This document shows, in pieces, positions 16,370 through 27,019 of a stretch of 48,272 bases of DNA. A program made the position numbers and the translations under genes. This stretch comes from Fidelibacterota bacterium SCGC AAA003-L08 (GTDB taxonomy: Bacteria > Fidelibacterota > Marinisomatia > SCGC-AAA003-L08 > D37C17): the NCBI GenBank assembly GCA_000405805.1, contig ASPJ01000007.1:1-48272 (forward strand), in the 5' to 3' direction. The number at the start of each line of letters is the position of its first letter. Position 1 is the first letter of the stretch. Below the pieces are notes generated by a model that was not told the origin of the DNA, did not search any database, and saw nothing but the letters and a program-made list of their open reading frames with translations.

Positions 16370-19300
16370 TTGAATAAATTTTTAAATATATTAATTATTT
16401 TATTAATTGTGAATATTGTTTATTCACAATCATGTACTGCAAATGCTGGTGGTGATTTGAATATTATATTAGATCATGATGGTAGTCCTGGTGGAGATAT
16501 TACTTTTGATGGAAGTGGGACAACTGGAGATAATCTTGGTCAGTTTGAATGGAAAATATATCATCTACCTGAAGATACATTAGCATATACTCTTAATGGA
16601 GTAATCCCTATAGAAGACATTCATTGTTATACAAGTTTAAACCCAGATAATACATGGACTGATTGTCTAGCAGATTATAGAGTCGAATTAATTGTCCCAT
16701 GTGATGATGGACAATCAGATATAGATACTATCAATTTATCAATAACTGAAGAAAATGATGCTCCAGTTGCATGTTTGACTACCCTTTTTGATACATGGGA
16801 CGTAAATGGGAATGGAATATGGGATGAGGAAATAGATAATGAGGCTCTAAGAGTTCCTAATGACAATGGTATACCTGGAGAAGAAACTAATGTATTATTA
16901 TATACATATATTGAGTTTGCAAATTGTGATCAGCCAGACACTGATTTACCATCATTTCTTTGGCTTAATGATGAAGGAACTATTATCTCTCCAGCTGTAT
17001 CATTAGCGGAGGGTATATATACATTTACATTTAGAAGAAAAGACCCGTATGAGACATATTCAGAATTAGAATTAACTCTTGAATTAGATGAACAAAACAC
17101 AATTCCATCTATATCCATTTCTGCAATTAATGAAGCAGATATAGGATTGAATCATATTGTTGTAGATGGCGAACAAATTAATCTTTTTGGGTCTATTTTA
17201 GATGAATATAATGATGTTGATGATGTAGATGGTGATGGCAATGAAGATGATATTTCCTACAATTGGAATTATGTAGTTATTCCTAATGAAATTCTAACCA
17301 TTGATAATCCAAGTACATTAAACCCCATTATTACAGCACCTATAATTAGTGGCAATACAGAATCGACTGAAATTACTATTACTTTAGAAGCTCAGGATCC
17401 CTTTCAAGTCCTAGATGGAGAATCGTCTATTTCAGATCCAATAGTGATTACAGTTGTTAATGATAATACTCCACCAGATATAACAAATACCACTACAGGT
17501 TATGAAATTATTGAAGATGGTTCCAGTACCCTTGATTATACTAGTATTGATGACTATATAGATGCTAGTGATACAGATGATGATTCATTTACATTGATTA
17601 TTCAACAAGAAGATATTGATTTAGATCCTATAACTTATGCTAATTATTCATTAACAGGGTTGACGACCATTGTTCCTAATAATGATTATTATGGACAGAT
17701 AACAATTCCCATCAGATTAGATGACGGTTATACAGTCGTTGATACATGCTATAATTGTCTCAGTGATATTGCTGAATTAGTTATTGATATAACTGGGGTT
17801 AATGATGCCCCAGTATTATCTGCTCCAGAGACACTATTAACAGATGAAGATCTTGATTTAACTATAACTGAAATATCTATCCAAGATGTTGATTCAGAAC
17901 CAACAGGGCCAAACAATTTTAATTTAGAATTTCAAATCACTGTTGAAAAGGGAACACTATCATTATCTCCAAACACAGGGTCAATTAATTATTCTATTGG
18001 GGATGGAGTTGAAGATGCATCTATGGTTTTTACTGCTTCTGTAACGGATTTTAATAATGCTCTTTCAGGATCGATATTTCATCCCGAAGGAAATTATTAT
18101 GGAATAGATGGTAAAATAATTATTTCTGTAGATGATTTAGGTAATAATGGAATTCAAGATGGAGACAATCCAATTCAACTTACAGATAGTAAAATTATTA
18201 ATGTAGAAATAAACAATGTTAATGACCCTCCATTAATTACAGCGAGTGATGATTATACTATTGATGAAGATGAAAATAATTTTCATTTAACAGATATAGT
18301 CCTTAGTGATGAAGATGTAGATAATTTACAGATGATATTAGAGCTAACTGTTTCAAATGGAAATTTAGAATTAAGTTCAACAGATGATATCATCTGTTTG
18401 GAAGGAGGAAATTGTTTTGCTACTGCAAATAATATGCAGTATAGAGGAACTCTTGATGTATTAAATGCTTCCATTAGTAATTTGCATTATATCCCTGAGG
18501 ATGATTATAATGGTATTGATGTTTTAGAGATAAGGCTTAATGATATGGGTAATGTTGGAGATGAAGAGCTAGAAGATATCAAGAATATTAATATTAGTAT
18601 AGAGGCCATAAATGATGCCCCATTTATTACCAGTGCAAGTTCTTTTTCAGCATTTGAAGATTCATTATTTAATATTGAGAATATTTCAGTTGAAGATGTA
18701 GATATTGATGAAGGAGATGGGAACCTAGAATTAGCAATTGATTGTCCAGATTGCAAAGTCTCGCTACAGCTTCCAGTGGATGGAATAAATTTTACCTCTG
18801 GTAATGGATTTGAAAATAACTCAATGATTTTTACAGGAACTTTAAATGATGTCAACAATGCTATCGAAAATTTAGATATTATAGGGAATCAAGACTTTTG
18901 TGGATTTGCAAATTTACAGATTACGGCTAATGATTTAGGTAATTATTCCGTAGCTTCAACAGAAGAAACTCATACAATAAATATCAGCATTGATATGGAG
19001 GAGAGAAATGATCCTCCTGTTAATGAAGACCCTGTAACTTCTCAGGAAGTTCTCCCAATTATAAGCTTTAGTGAAGATGCACTTTCATTAAGTACTACAG
19101 ATGGTTTATGGAATGATATAATCGATGAGCAATGTGGTCCAACATCAGTAATAATTCATGAATATCAATGGCAAAGATGTGCAGAAGAGGATGAAGCAGA
19201 CTGTATAACCGGCACTATCACAGATATTGAAGGAGCAATATCAGATATATATGATATTTCTAGTGATGATGCAGACAATTATTTAAGAAGTAAAGTGATT

Positions 19301-22300
19301 GCGATAGATGATGGATGGGGGCTTCCATATCCATCTACCCAATCAGATTCAGCTTATTCTATTTTTGTAAAAATGGACAATCTTCCTCCATATGTTTTAA
19401 TAGACTATTTAGGTGGGGTTGAATTGTCTTCATATGAAGACTCACTATATGTATTTAATTTATCCGCTTATGTTGAAGATCCAGATGGTAATGATGTAAC
19501 ATTTTCTATTGAAGACGATATCAATGAAAATCATGGTTTAATAACGTTAAATGAAAATACAGGAGAAGTAGAATTTGAACCAGCTTCTAATATTAATTTC
19601 TATATGGTAGATGAAATTTTTGTAGATTTTACTTATAGAGTTTCTGATTTTCAGTATACATCAGCAGATCCAGGGTTAATTCGGATAAAAATACTTCCTC
19701 GGAATGATGCTCCATCATTTAGCATGCATAAAAAAGTAGGCAATGGAAATGTATTTGCCAATGAAAATCAGGAAAATATAGTTATAGATCCATGGGCTGA
19801 CCCATCATCAATTAATGATGGTGATGAGGAAGATATTCAAGAGTTAGAATTTTTAATAGAATCCATATCAAATGAATCATTATTTAATAATGATGGATCT
19901 GGTCCAATTATCAGCATTGATTCATTTTTAGGAATACTTACATTTGAATTAGCAGATAATGCTAATGGAACTTCAGATATAGTAGTTGTTTTAAAAGATA
20001 ATGGAGGAACTGATAATTATGATTCAGAGTTAGAAATCTCAGAATTTGATACTTCTGAACCTTTCCAATTCACTATAGATGTTACGGAAATTAATGATCC
20101 TCCTTTATTTGATGGGGGCGATGATATTGTTATAGATGAAGATAATGGATCATTTAATTCTAATGGTGCGTGGGCATTAAATATAGATGATGGCGACCCA
20201 GAATTAGACCAACAATATGAATTCATTCTTAATGTACAACATGGAGCGGATGATATGTTTATTGATTTACCCCAAATTAATCCATTCTCAGGGGAATTAT
20301 CTTTTACTCCAGGAGAAGATATGAATGGAGAAATTGAAGTAGAAGTTGTCTTGGAGGATGATGGAAGTAATGTTGGAGCAAATATAGCTACCAGTGAACC
20401 TTATACATTTAAAATTATCATTAATGCCGTTAATGATGCGCCGACATTTTCTATAGACCTAGAAGATCAAACTATAGGTGATGACATTCTTATTTATGAA
20501 GATTCTGGAACACAAACATTTTTAGATTTTGCTAAAGATATTGATGATGGAGATCCATTGTCTAATAGTGCTGATGTTCAAGAAGTAGAGTTTGTACTAA
20601 CAGATTTAGGTAACCCCGATTTATTTTCAGTGCAACCATATATAGATGATAATGGAACTCTTACATTTACACCGGCTGCGAATGAGAATGGAGAATCTAC
20701 TGTTGAGATGATTCTTACAGATTTAGCAGGAACCCCAAATGATGGAATTGATGAAAGTATTCCTCAAACTTTTAATGTAATAATCACTCCATTAAATGAT
20801 CCCCCATTCTTCAATTTATTTCATGCTGAATCTCAACTTGCAAATGGTGAAGAAATAATTAGAAATGAAGATTTTTCAGATCCAAACACTATTTCAATTA
20901 TTCCAATAAGACATTCAATTCTTGAAAATGAGAATGACCAATCTATTGTTTTCAGCATAGAACCAGAAGAGGCAATAAATGCGAATGGCGAAGTTTTTGT
21001 GAACTTAGATATCGGGCCATTAGGAGAGATAACATTTGAAATGCTTCCTCATGGCAATGGTCAAGCAAGTTTTATAGTTAAAGCAACTGATAGTGGCGAT
21101 GGAGAAGAAATTGGAGATGGTGATATTAATATTTATACTCGAACATTTGATTTGACGATTAGTGAATTAGCTGATCACCCTCAAATTGATTTAGATCATC
21201 CATCTGTTTTAATAGAACCTTTTGAATTACAGGTTGATTCATTGATTAGTGTGTACCATGGAACTTGGATTGATACTATTGATACAGACATGAGTGGCAC
21301 ATCTAATATAATTGGGTATGAATACCTATGGCAGGCTGCTAATAATATAGATGGAGACTTTTTATGTAAAGGTGGTAGTTGTACTGGTAATGAAGTTGAT
21401 AGAGATGAATGCGATGTATGTGATGGTGATTGGACAAATATTGAGGGTTTGTATGATATAGGAGAATTTCATGCTGATAGTATAGATTATATTATTACTA
21501 ATAATGAAGCTCATAAATATATTAGATCAATTGTAAAAGCTTTTGATAATGGAGTAGGATTTGTTTCAAATCCGGAAGATGATTACTTTACTGATACAAC
21601 AAGTTGGGTTCAGGTAAATAATACTGCACCAGTAGCATTAGATGATACTCTATACTTCACATTTGAAGATATTCCTTTAAATATTGACATTTTTGATGGA
21701 TTAATCAGTAATAATGTTGCTGACACCACTACTGATTATGACAAAGATTTAGATTCTATTTGGGTGGAAACGATTTGCAACAATTCTATTGAGCTAATAT
21801 ATGATTGTGCAGATTTTTCTACAGTATGGGGAGATTCATTAAAGGTTGATTATGATGGATCGTTTGATTTTTATCCATCTATGGATGATAATGTGGGTAC
21901 AAATAATTTTATTGAATTTAATTATATACTTTCCGATGGGGAAACTATATCTAATAATGCAACAGTAAGAATAGAAGTAGGTTCATTAAATGATGCTCCT
22001 GAATTTACGATACAGGATCAAAATGATGAGAGTGGTAGTATTATTGATACTATTGAAGTGCTAGAAGATTTTCAGGATTGTGATTGTAATGATATAAAAT
22101 TAGGATTTTCAATTCCAGGGCACCTGCCAGATGATGAGACATCGCAAGTAGTAACATATTCTATTAACCCTTCTAGTATTAATTTTGCAGAATTACTCTT
22201 TGACCAGAATGAAGGGAGTATCCAAATATCTCCTAAATTAGATTGGAATGGAGAACAACAATTTACAGTAACAGCTACAGATGATGGAGTTGGCGAAGAA

Positions 22301-24634
22301 ACAGGAAATGGAGATGATAATGATTGGGAACAAACTTTTTATTTAAAAATTGTACCTGTTAATGATGTTCCCGTATTTTCTTTGCTTGGAGATACAATCA
22401 CCATTTTAGAGGATCATGGTGTATTTGATACTTTAAATTGGGTTAATTTTTCAGATGTTAGTGGTACTACTATCTTAGAAGATTATCAAAATTTAAATTA
22501 CAATATATCATATATTAATGATGCTGATACTAATAGTACGGTATGGACATTTAGTAGTGATCCACAAATTATTAATGATTATGATTTGAATTTTCATGTA
22601 TCAGAGAATGATAATGGTTTAAGCGAGGTTACAATAACAGTACAGGATGATGGAGGAACAACAGTTAACTATTTAGATAATGAAAATTATGAGATTGGTG
22701 TAGATGAGAGTAAGCCTCAGATTTTTTATATTAAAGTTCTTCCAGTTAATGACCCTCCAAGTTATGAAGTTAGTGCTCCTAGAGCATTAGATGAAGATGA
22801 TGGACAAGTAATATATGATAATTGGATTACTAATATTAGCCCTGGTCCACCCAACGAATCCTTTCAACACAAGGATTTAAATTTTTCTATAACTACATAT
22901 GATAAATTTTGGAATGAACTAAAGGGATTAGATTTCAATGCTCCTAATAATGTTTTATTTAAAACACCGCCAGCATTAACTATAGATGAAACGGATACAA
23001 CCAAAGCACATCTTTCATTTGAATTAAATGATAATCATAATGGAGTAGGATATATTTATTTTAATATATCAGATGAAGGTGGAGTAGAATATTCTGGAAT
23101 AGATACATCTCAGGTTGATAACAGTTATATTTATGTAAGACAAACTAGTGATAAGGCAGAAGATTTTATAGTTTATTCTAAGCCTCATGAATATGCAATA
23201 GACTCAACTACATTTTTTATAGATACAACATCTATAGAATATTTTAGATTACCATATCAAGATTTTGCTCCAGACATTCAGATTCCTGAAGAAATGAGAT
23301 TCTCATGGGAAAGAAATGACTCTTTAGATCTAGATACTTATTTAACTACCAATCTAGATACTCTGTTTAATACTTATTACAGATTAGAAATGACTTCGGA
23401 TAGTTCAGATTACACATATGTTCTATTTGATTTGTATAAAGATAGCGCTGAATATATAAATGGTTTATTTTTAAATGATACATCGTATTTTGTTAATATA
23501 GCTATGAATTCTATATTCCCAGCATATTTAGATACGTTTGTATTTGATGATTCCCCTTATGATACGACTTTATATATAGATACAACGGGATTTACTCCAT
23601 ATCAATGGAATATTGTAACTCAAAATTACTCGAGAGATGTCTATAACCATGATTTAACTAATACTACTATATCAGATAGAAAGGTTATTGTTGATTTAGA
23701 GGTTCCTACTGCAGAATATTCGTTTGCTCGGAATGATTTATATCATGAATATTATGATCTCTATTTCAAGACATCAGAGAAGACCATAGAAAATGTAGCT
23801 AATATATGGATAGACTTTAGTGATACATTGCTATATAGAATTCCTCATAAGATTGATGACTATTATTTCCATTTATCCTCTACATTTATTAATACTGGAA
23901 TTATAGATTATAATTTTCAAGTAAGAGATTTAGTCGAAAATGTAGGAAAAACAGAAAAAACCATTGTATTTCAATTTCTAGAAGATGGATTAGCTAAATA
24001 TATTAGTTCTTCTGATAGTTTATTTTCGATGTATTCAACACCAAGTTCCGTAGACAAACAAACAGGAATAGTACTTTTTGCACAAGATAATTTTTTTGAT
24101 TCTTCTGATATTGTTCAGCTTACATCGGAATATCATATTGCCCCTTATGATCAAAATTTTTCCAATCCAATTAAAGTAGAATTTGATAATATTGATATTA
24201 ATGATGACATTTGGAAGTATAAGGTTAGGTATAAAGATGAGAGTGAGTGGGTTGAATTAAATACTGATATAATAGATAGTAAAATAACTGCAGATATTAT
24301 AAGAGGAGGCATTTATTCAGTTTTTTATGATTCAGATGCACCAAATCCAATACCTGAGGAATTTAAATTAGTAACCTTATATCCAAATCCATTTAATCCT
24401 ATTCTAACTATACGATATGACCTTGATATTAAGCAAAATATTAAGATTGATATCTATAATATTTTAGGGCAAAGAGTTACTCGATTATTTGATCAAGAGA
24501 TGACTCCTGGTTATCATTCAGTTCAGTGGAGAGGAACCAATAACCAGGGAGTATCTGTTGGCTCTGGTATTTATTTTGTTAAGATATCAAATGAGAATCA
24601 ATCATACATAAGAAAGGTTACACTTATAAAATGA
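16370..24634 (+). CDS. Giant secreted cadherin-like/Ig-like repeat protein with T9SS type A sorting domain
   Basis: A 2754-residue protein from a TTG start, with a signal peptide (MNKFLNILIILLIVNIVYSQ). A PKD-like segment (residues ~20-130, ANAGGD, FDGSGTTGD) is followed by about thirteen repeats marked by NDAP, NDPP or NDVP between residues ~130 and ~2130. This is the tandem cadherin-like/VCBS-type architecture, rich in Asp and probably Ca-binding. One repeat carries an inserted Cys cluster (CKGGSC, DECDVCDGDW). Residues ~2660-2754 form a FlgD-like/T9SS type A tail (LYPNPFNP, YNILGQRV, GIYFVKI, ending KVTLIK). Expected to be exported through the outer membrane and attached to the surface; an adhesin role is inference. 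The lipoprotein gene downstream overlaps by 4 bases (ATGA). Confidence 0.88.
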   Translation: MNKFLNILIILLIVNIVYSQSCTANAGGDLNIILDHDGSPGGDITFDGSGTTGDNLGQFEWKIYHLPEDTLAYTLNGVIPIEDIHCYTSLNPDNTWTDCLADYRVELIVPCDDGQSDIDTINLSITEENDAPVACLTTLFDTWDVNGNGIWDEEIDNEALRVPNDNGIPGEETNVLLYTYIEFANCDQPDTDLPSFLWLNDEGTIISPAVSLAEGIYTFTFRRKDPYETYSELELTLELDEQNTIPSISISAINEADIGLNHIVVDGEQINLFGSILDEYNDVDDVDGDGNEDDISYNWNYVVIPNEILTIDNPSTLNPIITAPIISGNTESTEITITLEAQDPFQVLDGESSISDPIVITVVNDNTPPDITNTTTGYEIIEDGSSTLDYTSIDDYIDASDTDDDSFTLIIQQEDIDLDPITYANYSLTGLTTIVPNNDYYGQITIPIRLDDGYTVVDTCYNCLSDIAELVIDITGVNDAPVLSAPETLLTDEDLDLTITEISIQDVDSEPTGPNNFNLEFQITVEKGTLSLSPNTGSINYSIGDGVEDASMVFTASVTDFNNALSGSIFHPEGNYYGIDGKIIISVDDLGNNGIQDGDNPIQLTDSKIINVEINNVNDPPLITASDDYTIDEDENNFHLTDIVLSDEDVDNLQMILELTVSNGNLELSSTDDIICLEGGNCFATANNMQYRGTLDVLNASISNLHYIPEDDYNGIDVLEIRLNDMGNVGDEELEDIKNINISIEAINDAPFITSASSFSAFEDSLFNIENISVEDVDIDEGDGNLELAIDCPDCKVSLQLPVDGINFTSGNGFENNSMIFTGTLNDVNNAIENLDIIGNQDFCGFANLQITANDLGNYSVASTEETHTINISIDMEERNDPPVNEDPVTSQEVLPIISFSEDALSLSTTDGLWNDIIDEQCGPTSVIIHEYQWQRCAEEDEADCITGTITDIEGAISDIYDISSDDADNYLRSKVIAIDDGWGLPYPSTQSDSAYSIFVKMDNLPPYVLIDYLGGVELSSYEDSLYVFNLSAYVEDPDGNDVTFSIEDDINENHGLITLNENTGEVEFEPASNINFYMVDEIFVDFTYRVSDFQYTSADPGLIRIKILPRNDAPSFSMHKKVGNGNVFANENQENIVIDPWADPSSINDGDEEDIQELEFLIESISNESLFNNDGSGPIISIDSFLGILTFELADNANGTSDIVVVLKDNGGTDNYDSELEISEFDTSEPFQFTIDVTEINDPPLFDGGDDIVIDEDNGSFNSNGAWALNIDDGDPELDQQYEFILNVQHGADDMFIDLPQINPFSGELSFTPGEDMNGEIEVEVVLEDDGSNVGANIATSEPYTFKIIINAVNDAPTFSIDLEDQTIGDDILIYEDSGTQTFLDFAKDIDDGDPLSNSADVQEVEFVLTDLGNPDLFSVQPYIDDNGTLTFTPAANENGESTVEMILTDLAGTPNDGIDESIPQTFNVIITPLNDPPFFNLFHAESQLANGEEIIRNEDFSDPNTISIIPIRHSILENENDQSIVFSIEPEEAINANGEVFVNLDIGPLGEITFEMLPHGNGQASFIVKATDSGDGEEIGDGDINIYTRTFDLTISELADHPQIDLDHPSVLIEPFELQVDSLISVYHGTWIDTIDTDMSGTSNIIGYEYLWQAANNIDGDFLCKGGSCTGNEVDRDECDVCDGDWTNIEGLYDIGEFHADSIDYIITNNEAHKYIRSIVKAFDNGVGFVSNPEDDYFTDTTSWVQVNNTAPVALDDTLYFTFEDIPLNIDIFDGLISNNVADTTTDYDKDLDSIWVETICNNSIELIYDCADFSTVWGDSLKVDYDGSFDFYPSMDDNVGTNNFIEFNYILSDGETISNNATVRIEVGSLNDAPEFTIQDQNDESGSIIDTIEVLEDFQDCDCNDIKLGFSIPGHLPDDETSQVVTYSINPSSINFAELLFDQNEGSIQISPKLDWNGEQQFTVTATDDGVGEETGNGDDNDWEQTFYLKIVPVNDVPVFSLLGDTITILEDHGVFDTLNWVNFSDVSGTTILEDYQNLNYNISYINDADTNSTVWTFSSDPQIINDYDLNFHVSENDNGLSEVTITVQDDGGTTVNYLDNENYEIGVDESKPQIFYIKVLPVNDPPSYEVSAPRALDEDDGQVIYDNWITNISPGPPNESFQHKDLNFSITTYDKFWNELKGLDFNAPNNVLFKTPPALTIDETDTTKAHLSFELNDNHNGVGYIYFNISDEGGVEYSGIDTSQVDNSYIYVRQTSDKAEDFIVYSKPHEYAIDSTTFFIDTTSIEYFRLPYQDFAPDIQIPEEMRFSWERNDSLDLDTYLTTNLDTLFNTYYRLEMTSDSSDYTYVLFDLYKDSAEYINGLFLNDTSYFVNIAMNSIFPAYLDTFVFDDSPYDTTLYIDTTGFTPYQWNIVTQNYSRDVYNHDLTNTTISDRKVIVDLEVPTAEYSFARNDLYHEYYDLYFKTSEKTIENVANIWIDFSDTLLYRIPHKIDDYYFHLSSTFINTGIIDYNFQVRDLVENVGKTEKTIVFQFLEDGLAKYISSSDSLFSMYSTPSSVDKQTGIVLFAQDNFFDSSDIVQLTSEYHIAPYDQNFSNPIKVEFDNIDINDDIWKYKVRYKDESEWVELNTDIIDSKITADIIRGGIYSVFYDSDAPNPIPEEFKLVTLYPNPFNPILTIRYDLDIKQNIKIDIYNILGQRVTRLFDQEMTPGYHSVQWRGTNNQGVSVGSGIYFVKISNENQSYIRKVTLIK

Positions 24635-25371
24635 TGAGAAAAATATTTATAATATCCTTCTTCATATTTATTGGGTGCAATCAGCTAGTAGAAAAAACAA
24701 GTCCCCTGGATGGAATCTACTATGTACTAGATGGTTGGGAACAATTTGAAGATGGGGAGCATGATAGGGCCCATGATTTATTCTCTACAGTACTTCTTAA
24801 TAATACTTCCCAATACTTTGTGGAAGCATATGTTGGACTTGCATGGAATTCTATATATAAAGCTAATACAATACAAGGTTCTAGTAACTTCTCTGATAGA
24901 GAATATCAAAGAGATATTTCCAATCAATACTTAGATCTTGCAATTGAATATCATACTGATTCATGTCCACCTATAAATATTGATGATTGTTCTGTGTTAT
25001 GTCAAAATCTATTAACTGGAAGAATCTATAATAGTAGTTATCAAGCTCTAGAAGCATCTAGACGATTCTACGATTATGGTTTGGATTCAACCAACTGGTT
25101 CTCTATGGTAGATTATTCTAATGAAACTATAGCTATTTCAGACACATTGCTTGGTCAATGTAACTCCGAATATATTTTCAATCATGATCCAACTGTTACC
25201 TTTATTAAAATTCGGATTTTACGTGCTCAAACGCATGTCAGACTTAAAGATTTTGAATCTGCATATTCTGAATTGATATTAGTTAATAATCCAGATTGTA
25301 TTTCTGATGATGATGACCGACCAGTTTCTGAAATAGTTCTTGAGTGTCTAAATTCATTAGATATTGATTAA
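24631..25371 (+). CDS. Lipoprotein with TPR-like helical repeats, coupled to the giant protein
   Basis: Starts in an ATGATGAG overlap with the end of the giant gene, so translation is coupled. The signal ends in a good lipobox (FIFIGC, Cys at residue 16 from the first ATG). The 246-residue product is helical and TPR-like (GWEQFEDGEHDRAHDLFS, VEAYVGLAWNSIYKA, FESAYSELILV), with several extra Cys in the middle. As a lipoprotein encoded with a T9SS-type cargo it may help assemble or anchor it, which is inference from position only. The 78-base gap after it contains AATCTGT and ACAGATT as a weak inverted pair without a T-run. Confidence 0.75.
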   Translation: MMRKIFIISFFIFIGCNQLVEKTSPLDGIYYVLDGWEQFEDGEHDRAHDLFSTVLLNNTSQYFVEAYVGLAWNSIYKANTIQGSSNFSDREYQRDISNQYLDLAIEYHTDSCPPINIDDCSVLCQNLLTGRIYNSSYQALEASRRFYDYGLDSTNWFSMVDYSNETIAISDTLLGQCNSEYIFNHDPTVTFIKIRILRAQTHVRLKDFESAYSELILVNNPDCISDDDDRPVSEIVLECLNSLDID

Positions 25372-25449
25372 CAAGTTGTTACATAAATAAAAATAATAAA
25401 ATCTGTATTTATTATTATCTTATAACAGATTATATATATAAGGAATATT

Positions 25450-27000
25450 ATGTTTTACCTGTTTTTACTTATACCGACCATATTGTTCTCGTTTGATAAA
25501 GAAGAATTGCCTATTGGGTTTTCTGACTCAGAACTAAATAATCTGTACATTATTGATGAAATGGGAAGAAATACCCCGCCTCCACCTCCTCCAGTAAGAA
25601 ACATCGCAGAGTTTGAGAGAATGGAAGGAGTACTAATTAGATATCCATTTGGAATTTCAACATCTGTTATTGCTGAAATGGCAGAAGACTTAATAGTTTA
25701 TTGTTTAGTTTCATCAAGCTCACAAAATTCAGCATATAATTCCATGAATAATGCAGGTGTTGATATGGGTAATGTTGAATTTATCACTGGATCAACAGAT
25801 TCATATTGGACACGAGATTATGGCCCGTGGTGGGCAGTTGATGGGAATAGAGATGTTGGAGTCGTTGATTTTACATATAATAGACCACGACCGAATGATA
25901 ATGATGCTCCACAAAAAATGTCAGATTATTTAGATACTCCATATTATGCAAGTGATATAATTACTGCAGGGGGAAATTACATGACTGATGGCCTTGGAAT
26001 GGGCGCATCTACTACTCTAATTTATGAAGAGAATTCAATGTCAAATACGCAAATACATGTAGAAATGCTGGATTATTATGGAATAGATACATATCATACA
26101 ATAGAAGACCCTAATAATACATATATTGATCATATTGATTGTTGGTCAAAATATTTATCTCCAAACAAAGTATTGATACGATCTGTGGCTACATCACATG
26201 CTCAATATGATGAGATTGAGGAAGCAGTCGATTATTTTGAGAATACAACGACTAGCTATGGGGATCCATGGGAAATATTTAGAGTATATACTCCTTCAAA
26301 TCAGCCATATACTAATTCGATAATTTTAAATAATAAAGTATTAGTTCCAATAATGAATAGTGGATGGGATGATGATGCATTAGCAGTATATCAGGAAGCT
26401 CTTCCAGGATATGAAGTTTTAGGATTCACAGGATCATGGCAATCTACAGATGCTCTTCATTGTAGAGCAAAAGGTATTCCAGATCTTCAAATGTTACAGA
26501 TTTTCCATAATCCAATCAATAGTCAGGAATTACCTCAAAACAATTATCAGGTAGATGCTATTATAGATGATTTAAGTGAAACTGGTCTAGAAGAGGCTGA
26601 ACTTAAAGTAATTTGGTGGACAAATGATATGGATGAATCAGAGGAAATAGTAATGTCGGTATGTCCCCAAGATATTCCAGACTGTTATACAGCGAATATT
26701 CCTTCTCAAGTAGTAGATTCAAATATTAAGTATTATATTCAGGCATTAGATAATTCAGGCAGATTAGAAACCTTGCCAATTGCAGGATATTTTGATTTTG
26801 ATTCAATAGGTAGTCCTTCTTTACCTGGAGATATTAATCAAGATGAAACAGTGAATATATTAGATATAGTATTAGCAGTTAATGGAATTTTAGGAACTAC
26901 AGAATTAAGCAATATAGAATTTCAACTTGCCGATATGAATGGAGATGGGATGCTCAATATTCTAGATATAATATTAATTGTTAATGAAATTCTCAATTAA
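25450..27000 (+). CDS. Secreted peptidylarginine-deiminase-like/agmatine deiminase family enzyme with dockerin
   Basis: The 516-residue protein has a signal peptide (MFYLFLLIPTILFSF), then a guanidino-modifying catalytic domain. D123 (WTRDYGPWW), H228 and D230 (DHIDCWSKYL), and nucleophile C338 (DALHCRAKGIPD) match the catalytic set of the Porphyromonas peptidylarginine deiminase type. Residues ~355-450 are a beta-sandwich (ELKVIWWTNDMD, YYIQALDNSG). The end is a dockerin with two Ca loops (GDINQDETVNILDIV and DMNGDGMLNILDII). It would deiminate arginine residues or agmatine outside the cytoplasm; export and homology favour peptides. AAGGAATATT precedes the ATG. Followed after 19 bases by a carboxypeptidase with the same type of dockerin. 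Confidence 0.86.
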   Translation: MFYLFLLIPTILFSFDKEELPIGFSDSELNNLYIIDEMGRNTPPPPPPVRNIAEFERMEGVLIRYPFGISTSVIAEMAEDLIVYCLVSSSSQNSAYNSMNNAGVDMGNVEFITGSTDSYWTRDYGPWWAVDGNRDVGVVDFTYNRPRPNDNDAPQKMSDYLDTPYYASDIITAGGNYMTDGLGMGASTTLIYEENSMSNTQIHVEMLDYYGIDTYHTIEDPNNTYIDHIDCWSKYLSPNKVLIRSVATSHAQYDEIEEAVDYFENTTTSYGDPWEIFRVYTPSNQPYTNSIILNNKVLVPIMNSGWDDDALAVYQEALPGYEVLGFTGSWQSTDALHCRAKGIPDLQMLQIFHNPINSQELPQNNYQVDAIIDDLSETGLEEAELKVIWWTNDMDESEEIVMSVCPQDIPDCYTANIPSQVVDSNIKYYIQALDNSGRLETLPIAGYFDFDSIGSPSLPGDINQDETVNILDIVLAVNGILGTTELSNIEFQLADMNGDGMLNILDIILIVNEILN

Positions 27001-27019
27001 CATAAGATAAGGATTTAAA

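Noticed and set aside
25404..25435. AATCTGT/ACAGATT inverted pair as a terminator after the TPR lipoprotein
   Set aside because: Only a 7-bp AT-rich stem with a long loop and no T-run on the plus strand.
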